Source: Dactylosporangium aurantiacum (GTDB taxonomy: Bacteria; Actinomycetota; Actinomycetes; Mycobacteriales; Micromonosporaceae). From it: 64,000 nucleotides of DNA. The stretch covers positions 1 to 64,000 of the forward strand of contig NZ_JNYJ01000041.1 of NCBI RefSeq assembly GCF_000716715.1, read 5' to 3'. Below, piece after piece: positions 44,201 through 57,000 of the stretch (the first letter of the stretch is position 1; each line of letters opens with the position of its first letter). Under the pieces are notes generated by a model. It was given only the letters and a program-made list of their open reading frames with translations. It did not search any database and was not told the DNA's origin. A program made the translations under genes and the position numbers.

Positions 44201-45070
44201 CCGACAGGTCCGTGCGCAGCACCACGGTGTTGACGAAGAAGCCGACGAGGTCGGTCAGCGCCGGGTCGCCGCGGCCCGACGTGGGGGTGCCGATCGGGAT
44301 GTCGTCGCCGGCGCCGTGCCGCGACAGCAGGACCGCGAGCCCGGCGTGCAGGGCCATGAACAGGCTCGCGGACTGCTCCGCGGCGATGGCGCGCAGCCGG
44401 GCGACGAGGCCGGCGGGCAGCGTCGCGGTGGCCTGCCCGGCGGGGCCGGGCGCGGTGCGCGGCAGCGCGCCGGGCAGCGGGATCTCCTCCGGCAGGCCGC
44501 GCAGCCGCTCCTGCCAGAACCGCCGGGACGTCGCGTGGCCGCTGTCCGGGTCGGCCGGGTCGCCGAGCACGTCGGCCTGCCAGGCGGCGTAGTCGGCGTA
44601 CTGCACCGGCAGCGGCGCCCACGCCGGGGCCTGCCCGGCGAGGCGGGCCGTGTACGCCTCGGTGAGGTCGCGCAGCAGCGGCCGGTCCGACCACTCGTCC
44701 ATCGCGATGTGGTGCAGCACCAGCGCGAGCAGCGTGCCGCCGCCGGGCCCGGCGACGACGGCGGCCCGGATCGGCGGCTCCACGGCGAGATCGAACGGGC
44801 GGGACAGAGCGTCGTCGAACCGGTCGTGCACCGGCACCCGCACCGACGGCAGGATCCGCTGCCCGTCGAGGGTGACGAGGGTGCGCAGCACCTCGTGCCG
44901 GTCGGTCACGTCGCCCAGCGCGGCCCGCAGGGCAGCGGGGTCCACGGTCCCCCGCAGCCGCATGACGAGCGGGTAGTTGTACGCGGTGGAGGCCGGGTCG
45001 AGGTGGTGCAGCAGCAGGAGCCGCTCCTGCGCCGGGGACAGCGGGATCCGCTCCGGCCGCGGCCGGGCGG
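41298..45070 (-). other. NRPS module 6 and release: C-A(glycine)-PCP-TE
   Basis: The C domain (43720-45070) has [13 protein letters not shown], the LCL type, fitting an L-residue donor. The A domain (42330-43705) has [13 protein letters not shown] and [11 protein letters not shown], code DILQLGLVWK, close to known glycine codes. The carrier motif is FALGAHSL (serine 42204-42206). A type I thioesterase (41301-42065) ends the protein, with the nucleophile in [15 protein letters not shown] (41802-41819) and the histidine in [10 protein letters not shown] (41361-41363). It would release the peptide by hydrolysis or cyclization. Confidence 0.83.
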
Positions 45071-48000
45071 TCAGCGCGGGCCGCGCGCCCCCGGTGCCCG
45101 TCGCCAGCAGCAACGCCAGCCGTTCCGGGGTCGGCGCGTCGAACAGGGCGCGCAGCGGCAGGTCGGCGCCGAGGTCAGCGCGGAGCCGGCCGAGGAGCCG
45201 CATCGCGATGAGCGAGTGGCCGCCCCGGTCGAAGAAGTCGTCCTCGACGCCGTACCCGGGCACGCCCAGGACCTCGCCGAACACGGCGCACAGCCGCCGT
45301 TCGGGGTCCGTGGCCGGGGCGCGCCCGCCGGTGGCCACCGATTGCGGCTCCGGCAGCGCCGCGACGTCGAGCTTGCCGTTGACGGTCAGCGGCAGGGCGG
45401 GCACCACGGCGTACGCGGCGGGCACCAGGTACGCCGGCAGCGACGCCTTCAGCGCACCACGCAGCGCGGCCACGTCGAACGGGTCGGCGTCGGGCACCAC
45501 GTACGCGACGAGGCGCTTGCCGCCGGCCCCGTCGGCGGCGGCGAGGACCGCGCACCGCCGCACGCCGGGCTGCGCCGCGACGGCGGCCTGGACCTCGCCG
45601 AGCTCGACGCGGTGCCCGCGGATCTTCACCTGGTCGTCGGTGCGGCCGAGGAAGTCCAGCAGCCCGTCGGGCCGGACCCGGACGAGGTCGCCGGTGCGGT
45701 ACATGCGCCCGCCGGGGACCGCGGGGTCGGCGACGAACCGCCCGGCGGTCAGCCCGGGCCGGCGCAGGTAGCCGCGGGCCAGCCCGGCGCCGGTGACGTA
45801 CAGCTCGCCCGGCACCCCCGGCGGGACCGGGCGCAGCCAGTCGTCCAGCACGTAGCCGCGGGTGTTCCGGATCGGGGTGCCGACGGTGGAGGTGGCGCTG
45901 TCGGTGGTGCCGCCGCCGAGGGTGTTGATGGTGTACTCGGTGGGGCCGTACAGGTTGTAGCCGAGGACGCCGTCGGTGTCGCGCAGCGTCGCCCACAGCC
46001 CCTCCGGCACGTGCTCGCCGCCGAGCAGCACCAGCGCCGGCCGGTGCGCGCCGTCGAGCAGGCCCGCGTCGATGAGGTGCTGCGCGTACGTCGGGGTGAC
46101 GTTGACGACGTCGACGCGGGCCTGCGCGCAGTAGGCGGCGAGCGCGACCGCGTCGCGGCGCAGGTGCTCGTCGCACACGTGCACGTGGTGGCCCTCGACC
46201 AGCCACAGCAGCTCCTCCCACGACATGTCGAAGGAGAACGACACGGTGTGGGCGATGGTGAGAGTACGGCCGCCCTGCGCGGCGACCGTCGGGGCGAAGA
46301 TCGCCTGCCGGTGGTTCTGCTGCATGTTCGTCAGCCCCAGGTACGGGGTGACCACACCCTTCGGCCGGCCGGTCGAGCCGGACGTGTAGATGACGTACGC
46401 GGGGTGCCGCAGGCGGCCGGGCGTGCCGGGCGCGAACGCGCCGAGCTCCTCGCCGGTCAGCGGCGCGGCGGACTCCGCGGACAGGTCGAGGGTGTCGAGG
46501 CGGACCCCGTCGAGCCGGCCGGCGGTCAGGACGATCGCCGGGCCGGCGTCCTCGATCATCGCCAGGAGCCGCTCGTCGGGGTGGTCGAGCTCCAGCGGCA
46601 GGTACGCCGCGCCGGTGCGCAGCACCGCGAACAGCGCGACGACCATGTCGACGCAGCGCGGCAGGGCGAGGGCGACGATGCGTTCGGGGCCGGCGCCGAG
46701 CCGCAGCAGGTGCCTGGCCAGGCGGTTGACGCGGGCGTCGAGGTCGGCGTACGTGACGGTGACCGGGCCGCAGGTGAGCGCGGGCGCGTCCGGGGTGCGG
46801 GCCGCCTGGGCCGCCATCAGCTCGGCGACGGTCTCCGGCAGGACCTGCCCCGGCACCCCCTCCAGGGCCGCGCCCGCGGCGACCGGCAGCGCCGCGACCG
46901 GCGCCGCGACGTCGTCGGCGAGGGCCAGCAGCACCCGCTCCAGCCGGTCGAGCAGCGCCTCGGCCTCGCCGGCCGGGACGACGTCGGCGCGGTGCTCCAG
47001 CCGGATCCGCAGCCGCCGCCCGGGCGTGACGACCCAGGTCAGCGGGTAGTGGGTGGCGTCGACCGCGGTGACGCCGACGATCCCGTGCTCGGTCTCCAGG
47101 TCCGTGAACGTGTCGTCGTCGAGGAAGTTCTGCAGCACGTACAGGCTGTCGAACAGGGTGGTGCGCCCGGCGGCGCGCTGGATCTCGCCGAGGCCGAGGT
47201 ACTCGTGCGGCATCAGGTCGATCCGCTCGGCCTGGACGCGGCGCAGCAGACCGGCGGCGGGCTCGCCGGGGGCGAGGGTGACCCTCGCCGGGACGGTGTT
47301 GAGGAAGACGCCGACGACCTCGTCGATGCCGGGCAGCTCGGTGGGGCGGCCGGCGACGGTGGTGCCGAACACGGCCTCCTTGCGGCCGGTGGCGTGCGCG
47401 AGGACGACGCCGAGCGCGGCGCTGAGCACGGCGTTGAGGGTGACCCCCTGGGCGCGGGCCTGCGCGGTGAGCCGGGCCGTGTCCTCCTCGGTGAGCTGCC
47501 GGGCGATGCTGGTGGCCAGGACCGGCCGGGTCCCGGCGGCCGCCGGGTACAGCACCGTCGGCTCGAGGCCACGCAGCGCGTCGGCCCATGCCCGCGCCGA
47601 CGCCGCGGTGTCCTGCCCGGCGAGCCAGTCGAGGTAGTCGGTGAACCGGGCCGCCGGCGGCGCCGGGGCCCGCCCGGCGTAGTGCGCGAACAGGTCCCGC
47701 AGCACCAGCTCCCGGGACCAGCCGTCCCACAGCAGCAGGTGGTAGGTGAACAGCAGCCGGTCGGTGCCGTCGGGCCGGCGCAGCACGGTGAGCCGGGCCA
47801 GCGGCGGGGCGGCCAGGTCGAACGGCCGGGTCCGGTCCGCGGCCATGACGGCGTCCAGGTCGCCGGTCGCCACGACGGTCACCTCACCGCGCAGGGCGGG
47901 GGCGGGCACGGCGACCGGGCCGCCGTCGCGCGTGGTGAAGCCGATCCGGATCGCCGGGTGCCGCGTAAGCACCGCCGTCCAGGCGGCGGCGAGCCGGTCG

Positions 48001-51000
48001 GGGTCGAGCCGGCCGGCGAAGTCGAACGCGTTCTGCGCCACGTACACGTCGGCGTCGCCGGCGAGGCGGGCCTGCACGTACAGGCCCTCCTGCAGCGGGG
48101 ACAGCGGCCACACCCGCTCGACGGGCGCGCACAGGTCCCGCATCGCGGCCGCCCAGTGCGCCGCCAGGCCGGGCACGTCCAGGCCCTCGTCGGCGTAGGT
48201 GAGCACGGCCCGCAGCCGCGGCCCGTCGGGGGTGACGTGGCAGGCGGCGTTGATCTCCAGCAGGTACGGGGTGCCGAGGTCCGGGTCGGGTGCGGTACGC
48301 AGCGCGCCGGCCTCCGGGGCGGTGTCCCAGTCGGCGCCGGACGGCGCCGGGAACCGGCCCAGGTAGTTGAACAGCACCTGGGGCGTGCCGAGCCGGGCCA
48401 GGGCCGGCGCGGTGCGGGCGTTGGCGTAGCGCAGCAGCCCGAAGCCGAGCCCGTCGCCCGGTGCGGCCGTGACGTGCCGGTGCGTCTCGGCGAGCGCCGC
48501 CGGCCCGTCCGGCACGGCCGGCAGCCGCACCGGGGCGATGGCGGTGAACCAGCCGACGGTGCGGGACAGGTCGGCGCCGTCGAGCTCCTCCCGCCCGTGC
48601 CGCTCCAGGTCGACGGTGAGCGGCGCGTCCGCCGCGGACCGCCCGGCCCGCCACCGGCTGACCGCGATCCGCAGCGCGGCGACGAGCACCGTGGTGACGT
48701 CGACCCCGGCGGCGGCCGGCACGGCGCCGAGCAGCGGCCCGGTGACCTCCGGCGGCAGGCGCAGCTCGTGCTCGCGGGTCCGGCCGACGGTCAGCCCGGC
48801 GGTGTGCCGGGACGCGTCGAGCTCGCCGCCTGGGGCGAGGGCGGCGGCCCAGTGCTCGAACTCGCCGAGCCGCGCCGCCTGGCCGGCCTGCTCGTGCAGG
48901 CGCCGGGCGTACGCGCGCAGCGACGTGCCGGTGACCGGGGCGGCGGCGGTGCCGTCGCGCAGGTCGTCGGTGATGATCCGCCAGGACACGCCGTCGACGA
49001 CCAGGTGGTGGGCGACCAGCAGCAGCCGGCCCCGCTCCCCCGGCCCGCGGTCGAACCAGACGGCCTGCAGCATCGTGCCGGCGTCCGGGTCGAGCCGGTC
49101 GGTGGCGGCGTCGGACTCGGCACCGACCAGCTCGCGCAGCGCGGCGTCGTCGAGCCCGGCCGCGGCGACCCGCCGCACGTCGACGGCGGGCGGCTGCGAG
49201 GGCGGGCGGGCCTCGAGGGACCACAGCATCGGCGACGGGCGGTGCAGCCGCAGCCGCAGCGCGTCGTGGCGGCGCACCAGACCGTCGACGAGCGCGGTGA
49301 CCGCGTCGTGGCTGAGGCCGGCCGGGGTGAGCAGCAGGTCCGCCTGGTTGTGCCGGTGGATGCGGCCGCCCAGCTCGGCGAGGCGCTGCACGATCGGCAG
49401 CAGCGGCACCTCCCCGACGCCGTCCGGGTCCGGCTGGGCGGTGACGGCCGGCGCGGCGGACGGCGACGGCGCGACGGACGGCGACGGCTCGGCGGACGGC
49501 GACGGCTCGGCGGACGGCGACGGCTCGGCGGACGGCGACGGCTCGGCGGACGGCGACGGCTCGGCGAGGGTGGCGAGGGCCGCGGCGGTGCGGTGGACGA
49601 ACACGTCCCGCGGGGTGATGGGCAGCCCGGCCCGGCGGGCCCGGTTCGCCAGCTGGATCGCGATGATGCTGTCGCCGCCGACGGTGAAGAAGTCCTCGTC
49701 GGGTCCGACGGCGGTGACGCCGACGACCTCGGCGATCAGCTCCCGCAGCAGCCGCCGGGCCGCCGTCTCCCCCGTCTCGACCTCGACCGGCGCGGCCCGT
49801 TCGCCGCTCGGCGCCGGCAGCGCGGCCCGGTCGAGCTTGCCGTTGACGGTCAGCGGCAGCGCCGGCAGCCGCACGTACGCGGCCGGGAGCATGTAGTCCG
49901 GCAGCCGCCCGGCGAGCCGCGCCCGGACCGTCGCGTCGTCCACTGTGGACGCTCCGGCGAGGTAGGCGACGAGCCGCCCGTCGTGCAGGGTGACGGCGGC
50001 GTCGGTGCCGCCGACGGCGTCCAGCAGCGCGGCCTCGATCTCGCCCGGCTCGATGCGGTAGCCGCGGACCTTGACCTGGTGGTCGGAGCGGCCGGCGTAG
50101 ACGAGGTCGCCACGGTCGGTCCAGGTGGCGAGGTCGCCGCTGCGGTACAGCCGGCCGGGGCCGAACGGGTTCGCCACGAACCGGGCCGCGGTGAGCCCGG
50201 GCCGGTCGAGGTAGCCGCGGGCGAGCTGGTCGCCGGCGACGTACAGCTCACCGGTGACCCCGGCCGGCACCGGGCGCAGCCGCTCGTCGAGCAGGTACGC
50301 GCGCAGACCGGGCAGCGCGGCGCCGATGACGCTGCCGGTGTCGGCCCGGCGCAGCGCCCGGAACGTGACGTGCACGGTGGTCTCGGTGATGCCGTACATG
50401 TTGACCAGCAGCGGCGCGTCGTCGGCGTGGGTGGCGTACCAGCCGCGCAGCCGCCCCGGGTCGAGGGCCTCGCCGCCGAACACGACGTAGCGCAGCGCGA
50501 GCCCGCCGGTGTCCTCGGCGGTGAGCGGGTAGAACGCCGACGGGGTCTGGTTGAGCACCGTGACCCGTTCGGCGCGCAGCAGCTCGGCGAAGCGGCGCGG
50601 GTCGCGGGCGACGTCGCCGTCGACGAGGACGAGCCGGCCGCCGTGCAGCAGGGCGCCCCACAGCTCCCAGACGGAGAAGTCGAACGCGGCGGAGTGGAAC
50701 ATCGTCCACACGTCGTCGGGGCCGAACGTGAACAGCCGCTCGGCGGCGGCGAACAGGGTCAGCACGTTGCGGTGGGTGACCGCGACGCCCTTCGGCCGGC
50801 CGGTCGAGCCGGACGTGTAGATGACGTACGCCGTGTTGTCCGGCCGCGGCCGGGTGACGGTGCCGGGGCCGGGCGCGGGCAGCGGGCGGTCGACGAGGAC
50901 CGTCGGGACGGCGGTGTCCAGCACGGCGGCGGTGGCGGCGTCGGTGAGCAGGCACACGGGCGCGGCGTCGGTGAGGATGTACGCGGTGCGGGCGGCCGGC

Positions 51001-54000
51001 GCGCCGGTGTCGACGGGTACGTAGCAGCCGCCGGCGCGGATGACGGCGAGCAGCGCGACGACGAGGTCGGTGCCGCGGGGCAGCGCGACGGCGACCCGCG
51101 ACTCGGGCCGCACCCCGCGCGCGGTCAGTACGCGGGCCAGCCGGTCGGCCCGGGCGTCGAGCTCGGCGTAGGTGAGCCGGTCCGTGCCGTGGCTGACGGC
51201 GACCGCCGCCGGGTCCACCGCGGCGCGGCGCTCGGCGAGCGTCCCGGTGACCGCCGGCAGCTCCGCCGCGACGCCGCGCTCGACCAGGGCCCCGGTGACC
51301 GCCGGGGGCTGTCCGGGCGTGGCGGCGGTGAGGGCTCCGACCGGGGCGGCCAGGCCGGCGGTGAAGGCGCGCAGGATCGTCTCGACCTCGGCGAGCAGCC
51401 CCCGGGCCCGGGCGGCGCCGACGAGCGCCACGTCGTACTTGATCTCCAGGGTGAGCGCGTCGCCGGGGAACGCGACCAGCGCGACCGGGTAGTGCGGCGA
51501 GTCGGTGCCGGTGAACCCGTCGACCCGCAGCGCCGAGCGGTCGCCTGCGCGCACCGCGGGGAAGTTCTCCACCACGACCATCGAGTCGAACAGCTCGCGC
51601 ACCCCGGCGAGGCGGGCGAGCTCGGCGAGGCCGACGTGCTGGGCGTCCAGCACCTCGGTCTGCCGGTCCTGCAGGCGGGTCAGCACCGCGCCGAGCGGCT
51701 CGTCGGGCCGCCACGCCATCGGCAGCGGCAGTGTGTTGATGAGCAGCCCGACCACCGTCTCGACGCCGGGCAGGTCGCCGCCGCGGCCGGAGACGGTCGA
51801 GCCGAACACGACCCGGTCCCGGCCGAGGAGCCGGCCGAGCAGCAGCCCCCAGGCGGCGTGCACGGCGGTGCCCAGGGTGACGCCGTGCGCGCGGACCGCG
51901 GCGGCGAGGTCCGCGGTGTCCTGTGTGGACAGTGCGTGGTGGACGCTGTCGTGCGCGGCGACGGGGCTGCCGGCCGGGTACAGCAGCGAGGGGGTCACCC
52001 CGTCCAGGGCGCGGGTCCACACGGCGCGGGCCGCGCCCCGGTCGCGGGCCGCGACGGCCTCGACGTGGTCGCGGAACGTGGTCGCGGGTGCGGGCAGGTC
52101 GGCGCCGAGCTCGTACGCGGCGACGATGTCGCCGAACACCAGCGGGTAGGACCAGCCGTCGGCGAGGACGTGGTGCATGGTCTCGACGAGGCGGTGGTCG
52201 TGCTCGCCGAGGGACACCAGCGCGTAGCGCAGCGCGGGCGGCCGGGCCAGGTCGAACGGCCGGGCCAGCTCGTCGGCGGCGACGGCGGCCAGGACGCCGA
52301 GGTCGCCGCGCTCGTGCCGCCACGGCACGTCCACGGCGGGCGCGATCGCCTGCACGATCCGGCCGTCGCGCAGCTCCCGGAAGCCGGCGCGCAGGGCGGC
52401 GTGCCGGCGCACCGTCGCCTCGACCGCGGCGCGCAGCCGCACCGGGTCGACCGGTCCGGTGAGGCGGGCGATCTGCTGCACCCGGTACGTGTCGGCGCCG
52501 GGCTCGGCGAGCGCGTGGTGGACGTACATGCCCTCCTGCAGCGGCAGCAGCGGCAGGATATCCTCGGCGCCGGCGAGGTCGTCGACGTCGCGCTGGGTGA
52601 GGCTGACCAGCGGGAAGTCCGACGGGGTGGGCCCGGCGAGGTCCGCGCAGCGGCCGAGGGCGGCGAGGGCCGCCAGCCAGCGCTCCGCGAGCGCGGCGAC
52701 GTCGGCCTCGGCGAACAGCCCGGCCGGGTAGGACAGTGCCGCGGTGAACGTGACGCCGTCGGGCCCGTCGGCGGCGTACGCGTTGACCTCGAGGGTCATC
52801 GCCGGGTTCGCCGGGTCGACGCCCTCGCGCAACGGCCCGGCCGGCGCCCAGTCCGCGGCGCCGCCGGCCGGGAAGCGGCCCAGGTAGTTGAACAGGATCT
52901 GCGGCACCGGGCCGGTCAGCTCCTGCCGCAGGTGGCGCAGGACGCCGTAGCCGAGGCCCTTGCCGGGCACGGCCCGCAGCTGCTCCTTGACCGCGCGGGC
53001 GGCGCCGGCCAGGGCGGGGCCGGCGGCGAGGACGTCGTCCCACGCGACGGCGCCCGGGTCGAGCCGCACCGGGTGGATGGCGGTGAACCAGCCGACGGTG
53101 CGGGACAGGTCGACGTCGGCGCCGTAGACGTCGCCCTCCCGGCCGTGGCCTTCGAGGCTGACCACGACCGCCGGGTCCGGCGCCGGCCGCCAGGCGCGCA
53201 CGGCGAGGGCGAACGCGGTCAGCAGCACGTCGTTGACGGTGCCGTGCATGGCCGCCGGGGCCCGGTTGAGGGCGGCGCCGCTGTCGGCGGCCGACAGCGT
53301 GACGGTGACGGTCCGCACGGTCGCGGCGGTGTCGACGGCCGGGTCGGCGGCGCGGGCGCCGAGGAGCGGATCGGGGGTGGCCAGGACGGCGCGCCAGTGG
53401 CCGGTCTCGGCGGCGAACCGCCCGGAGCGCTCGGCGGCCAGCCGGGCCCAGCCGCGGAACGACGCCGGGGCCGGCTCCAGCGCGACGGGCCGGCCGGCGG
53501 CGGCGTCGGACCAGGCGCGGGCCAGGTCGGCGCCGATGATGCGCCAGGAGACGCCGTCGACGACGAGGTGGTGCGCGACGAGCAGCAGCCGCCGGCCGGC
53601 GGGCGACCAGACGGCCTGGAGCATGACGCCGCGGTGCGGGTCGAGCCGCGCCACCGCGGCGGCCAGGGCGGCCTCGTCGGGCTCGCCCTCGGTGACCGGC
53701 ACGGGGCGGCCGGCGGGCGGGACGGTGAACGTCCAGTCGGGGGTGACGACGGCCCGCAGCAGGTGGTGGGTGCCGACGAGGGCGCGCAGCACCGCGTCGA
53801 GCGCGGGCCGGGTCAGCCCGGCCGGGGTGCGGAACGTCATCGCCTGGTGGAAGCCGGTCAGCGGGGTCGCCGCCGCGCGGGTCTCGGCGAGCATCGGGGT
53901 CAGCGGCACGGTGCCGACGCCGTCGTCCTCCCGCTGCCCCGGGTCGGCCGTGGCCGCGACCGCGGGCAGCGCGGCGACGACGGCCTGGACGGTGCGGCGG

Positions 54001-57000
54001 CGGAAGATGTCGCGGGGGGTGACCGGCAGCCCTTCGCGGCGGGCCCGGCCGGCGACCGCGATGGAGCCGATGCTGTCGCCGCCGGCGACGAAGAAGTCCT
54101 CGTCGACGCCGACCGCGGGCAGGCCCAGGACGTCGGCGTAGATCGCGCACAGCACCCGCTCGCGCTCGTCGCGCGGGCCCTGCACGGCGCCGGCGCCGCC
54201 GGGGGCGGCCGGCTCGGGCAGCGCGGCGAGGTCGAGCTTGCCGTTGACGGTGAGCGGCAGCGCGTCCACGACGCCGTACAGCGCCGGCACCAGGTACGAC
54301 GGCAGCCGCTGCGCCAGCGCCGCCCGGACCGCACCGGCCAGGCCGGTCGGGTCGCCGGCCGGCACCAGGTACGCGACGAGCTTGCGCAGCCCCGGCACGG
54401 TGCCGTCGGCGCGGGCGACCACGGCGGCCTGCCGGACCCCGGGCACGGCGGCGACGGCGGCCTCGACCTCGCCGAGCTCGACCCGGTAGCCGCGGATCTT
54501 CACCTGGTCGTCGGTGCGGCCGAGGAAGTCCAGCAGCCCGTCGGGCCGCTCGCGCACGAGGTCGCCGGTGCGGTACATGCGCCCGCCGGGGGTGTTCGGG
54601 TCGGCGACGAACCGGGCGGCGGTGAGCCCGGCGGCGCGCAGGTAGCCGCGGGCCAGGCCGGCACCGGCGACGTACAGCTCACCGGCGGTGCCGGGCAGGA
54701 CCGGCCGCAGGAACGCGTCGAGGACGTAGCCGCGGGTGTTCCAGATGGGCCGCCCGACGGTCGGGGTGGCGCTGTCGTCCGTGCCCGCGCCGAGGGTGTT
54801 GATCGTGTACTCGGTGGGGCCGTACAGGTTGTAGCCGGTCGACCCGCCGGAGCCGCGCAGCCGGGACCACACGGCGTCGGAGACCGCCTCCCCACCCAGC
54901 AGCACCAGGCACGGCGGGTAGCCGGCCGGGTCGAGCAGGCCCTCGTCGAACAGGTGGTGCGCGTACGTCGGCGTCACGTTGATCACGTCGACGCGCCGCG
55001 TCCGGCAGTACGCGACGAGCGCGACGGCGTCCCGGCGCAGCTCCTCGTCGCACACGTGCACCTCGTGGCCCTCCACGAGCCACAGCAGCTCCTCCCACGA
55101 CATGTCGAAGGAGAACGACACGGTGTGCGCGATGCGCAGCCGGTCCCGGCCGGCGGCCCGGGCGCGGGCGACCGCCGGGGCGAAGATCTCCGCCCGGTGG
55201 TTGAGCTGCATGTTGGTGAGGCCGCGGTACGGGGTGACGACGCCCTTCGGCCGGCCCGTCGACCCGGAGGTGTAGATGACGTACGCGGGGCGGTCCAGGC
55301 GGTGCGGGTCGGCGGGCACCGGCGGCGGGTCCGCCGGGAACGGCGCGGCGTCGGCGGGGGCGACCACGGCGCCGTCGAACCGGCCGGCCAGGGGCGTGCC
55401 GGGCGGCGCGACGAGCAGCACCGGCCGGGCGTCGTCGAGCATGCCGGCCAGCCGGTCGACGGGGTGGTCCAGGTCCAGCGGCAGGTACGCCGCACCCGCC
55501 CGCAGCACCGCGAACAGCGCGACGACCATGTCGACGCCGCGGGGCAGGGCGAGCGCGACGATGCGTTCCGGGCCGGCGCCGCCCGCCAGCAGCAGCCGGG
55601 CGGTGCGGTTCACCCGGGCGTCGAGCTCGGCGTAGGTGAGCGCCTCCGCGCCGGCGACCAGGGCGGTGTCGGCGGGGCACGCGGCGGCCCGCTCGGCGAG
55701 CAGGTCGGCGATGGTCGCGGTGCCGATCGGGTGCCCGGTGGCCCGCCACGCGGCGCGCAGCGCCGCCGTTTCGGCGGCCGAGCGCAGGTCCAGGGCGCCG
55801 ACGGCGACGTCGAGGCCGCCGGCCAGGGTGGTGAGCAGCCGCACGAGCCGGTCGGTCAGCGCCGCCGCCTGTGCCCGGGTGAACACGTCGGGGCGGTACT
55901 CGAGCTTGACGCGCAGGTTCGCGCCGGGGGTGAGGACCCAGGTCAGCGGGTAGTGGGTGGTGTCGGTGTAGTCGACGGCGGCGATGCCGTGCTCGCGTTC
56001 CAGGTCGGCGAACGTGTCGTCGGCGAGGAAGTTCTGCAGCACGTACAGCACGTCGAAGAGCTGCTCGTGCCCGGCGGCGCGCTGGATCTCGCCGAGGCCG
56101 AGGTACTCGTGCGGGCCGAGGTCGAGCCGGGCGGCCTGGGCGCGGCGGGCGAGGTCCAGCACGGTCGCGGCGGCGGTCGCGGTGACCCGGGCGGGCACCG
56201 TGTTGAGGAACAGCCCGACGACCCGGTCGATGCCGGGCAGCTCGGTGGGGCGGCCGGCGACGGTGGTGCCGAACACGACGTCGGTGCGGCCCGTCTGGTA
56301 GCCCAGCACGATGCCGAGCGCGGCGGTGAGCAGCGCGTTGAGGGTGACGCCGGCGTGCCGGGCCTGTCCGGTGAGGCGGGCGGTGACCCCGGCGGGCAGG
56401 GCGGCGAGGACCCGCTCGGACAGCATCGGCGCGCGCCCGGCCGCCTCCGGCGCGACGAGGGTCGCCTCGGTGACGCCGCCGAGCGCGCGGCGCCAGGCGG
56501 CCGCGGACGCGGCCGTGTCGCGGGTGGCGAGCCAGCCGAGGTAGTCGGTGAACGAGGCGGCCGGCGCGGCGGGGGTCCGGCCCGCGTACAGCTCGAACAG
56601 GTCCCGCAGGACCAGCTCCCGGGACCAGCCGTCCCAGAGCAGGAAATGGCTGGTCAGCAGCAGCGTGTCGGCGCCGTCCGGGGAGCGGGCCACGGTGAGG
56701 CGGACCAGCGGCGGCGTTGCCGGGTCGAACGGCTCGGTCCGGTCGCGGGCGACCAGCGCCTCCAGCGCGGCCGCGCCCTCGGCGCCGGCGGGCAGGTCGA
56801 CCACGGCGACGGCGGCGGGCACGTCGGCGGCGATGACCTGCACCGGCGCGGGGACGCCGGCGCCGACGAACGCGGCCCGCAGCGTCGGGTGCCGGCGCAG
56901 CAGCTCGCCGAAGGCGCGGGTCATCGCGTCGACGTCGACGCGCCGGTCGAGCGTGAACACGTTCTGCGCGATGTACGTGCTGGCGACCTGGTCGAACGTG

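Noticed and set aside
49457..49570. Ser/Pro linker repeat as a sign of assembly error
   Set aside because: Copies are not all identical and the frame is preserved on both sides, so a true minisatellite is more likely.
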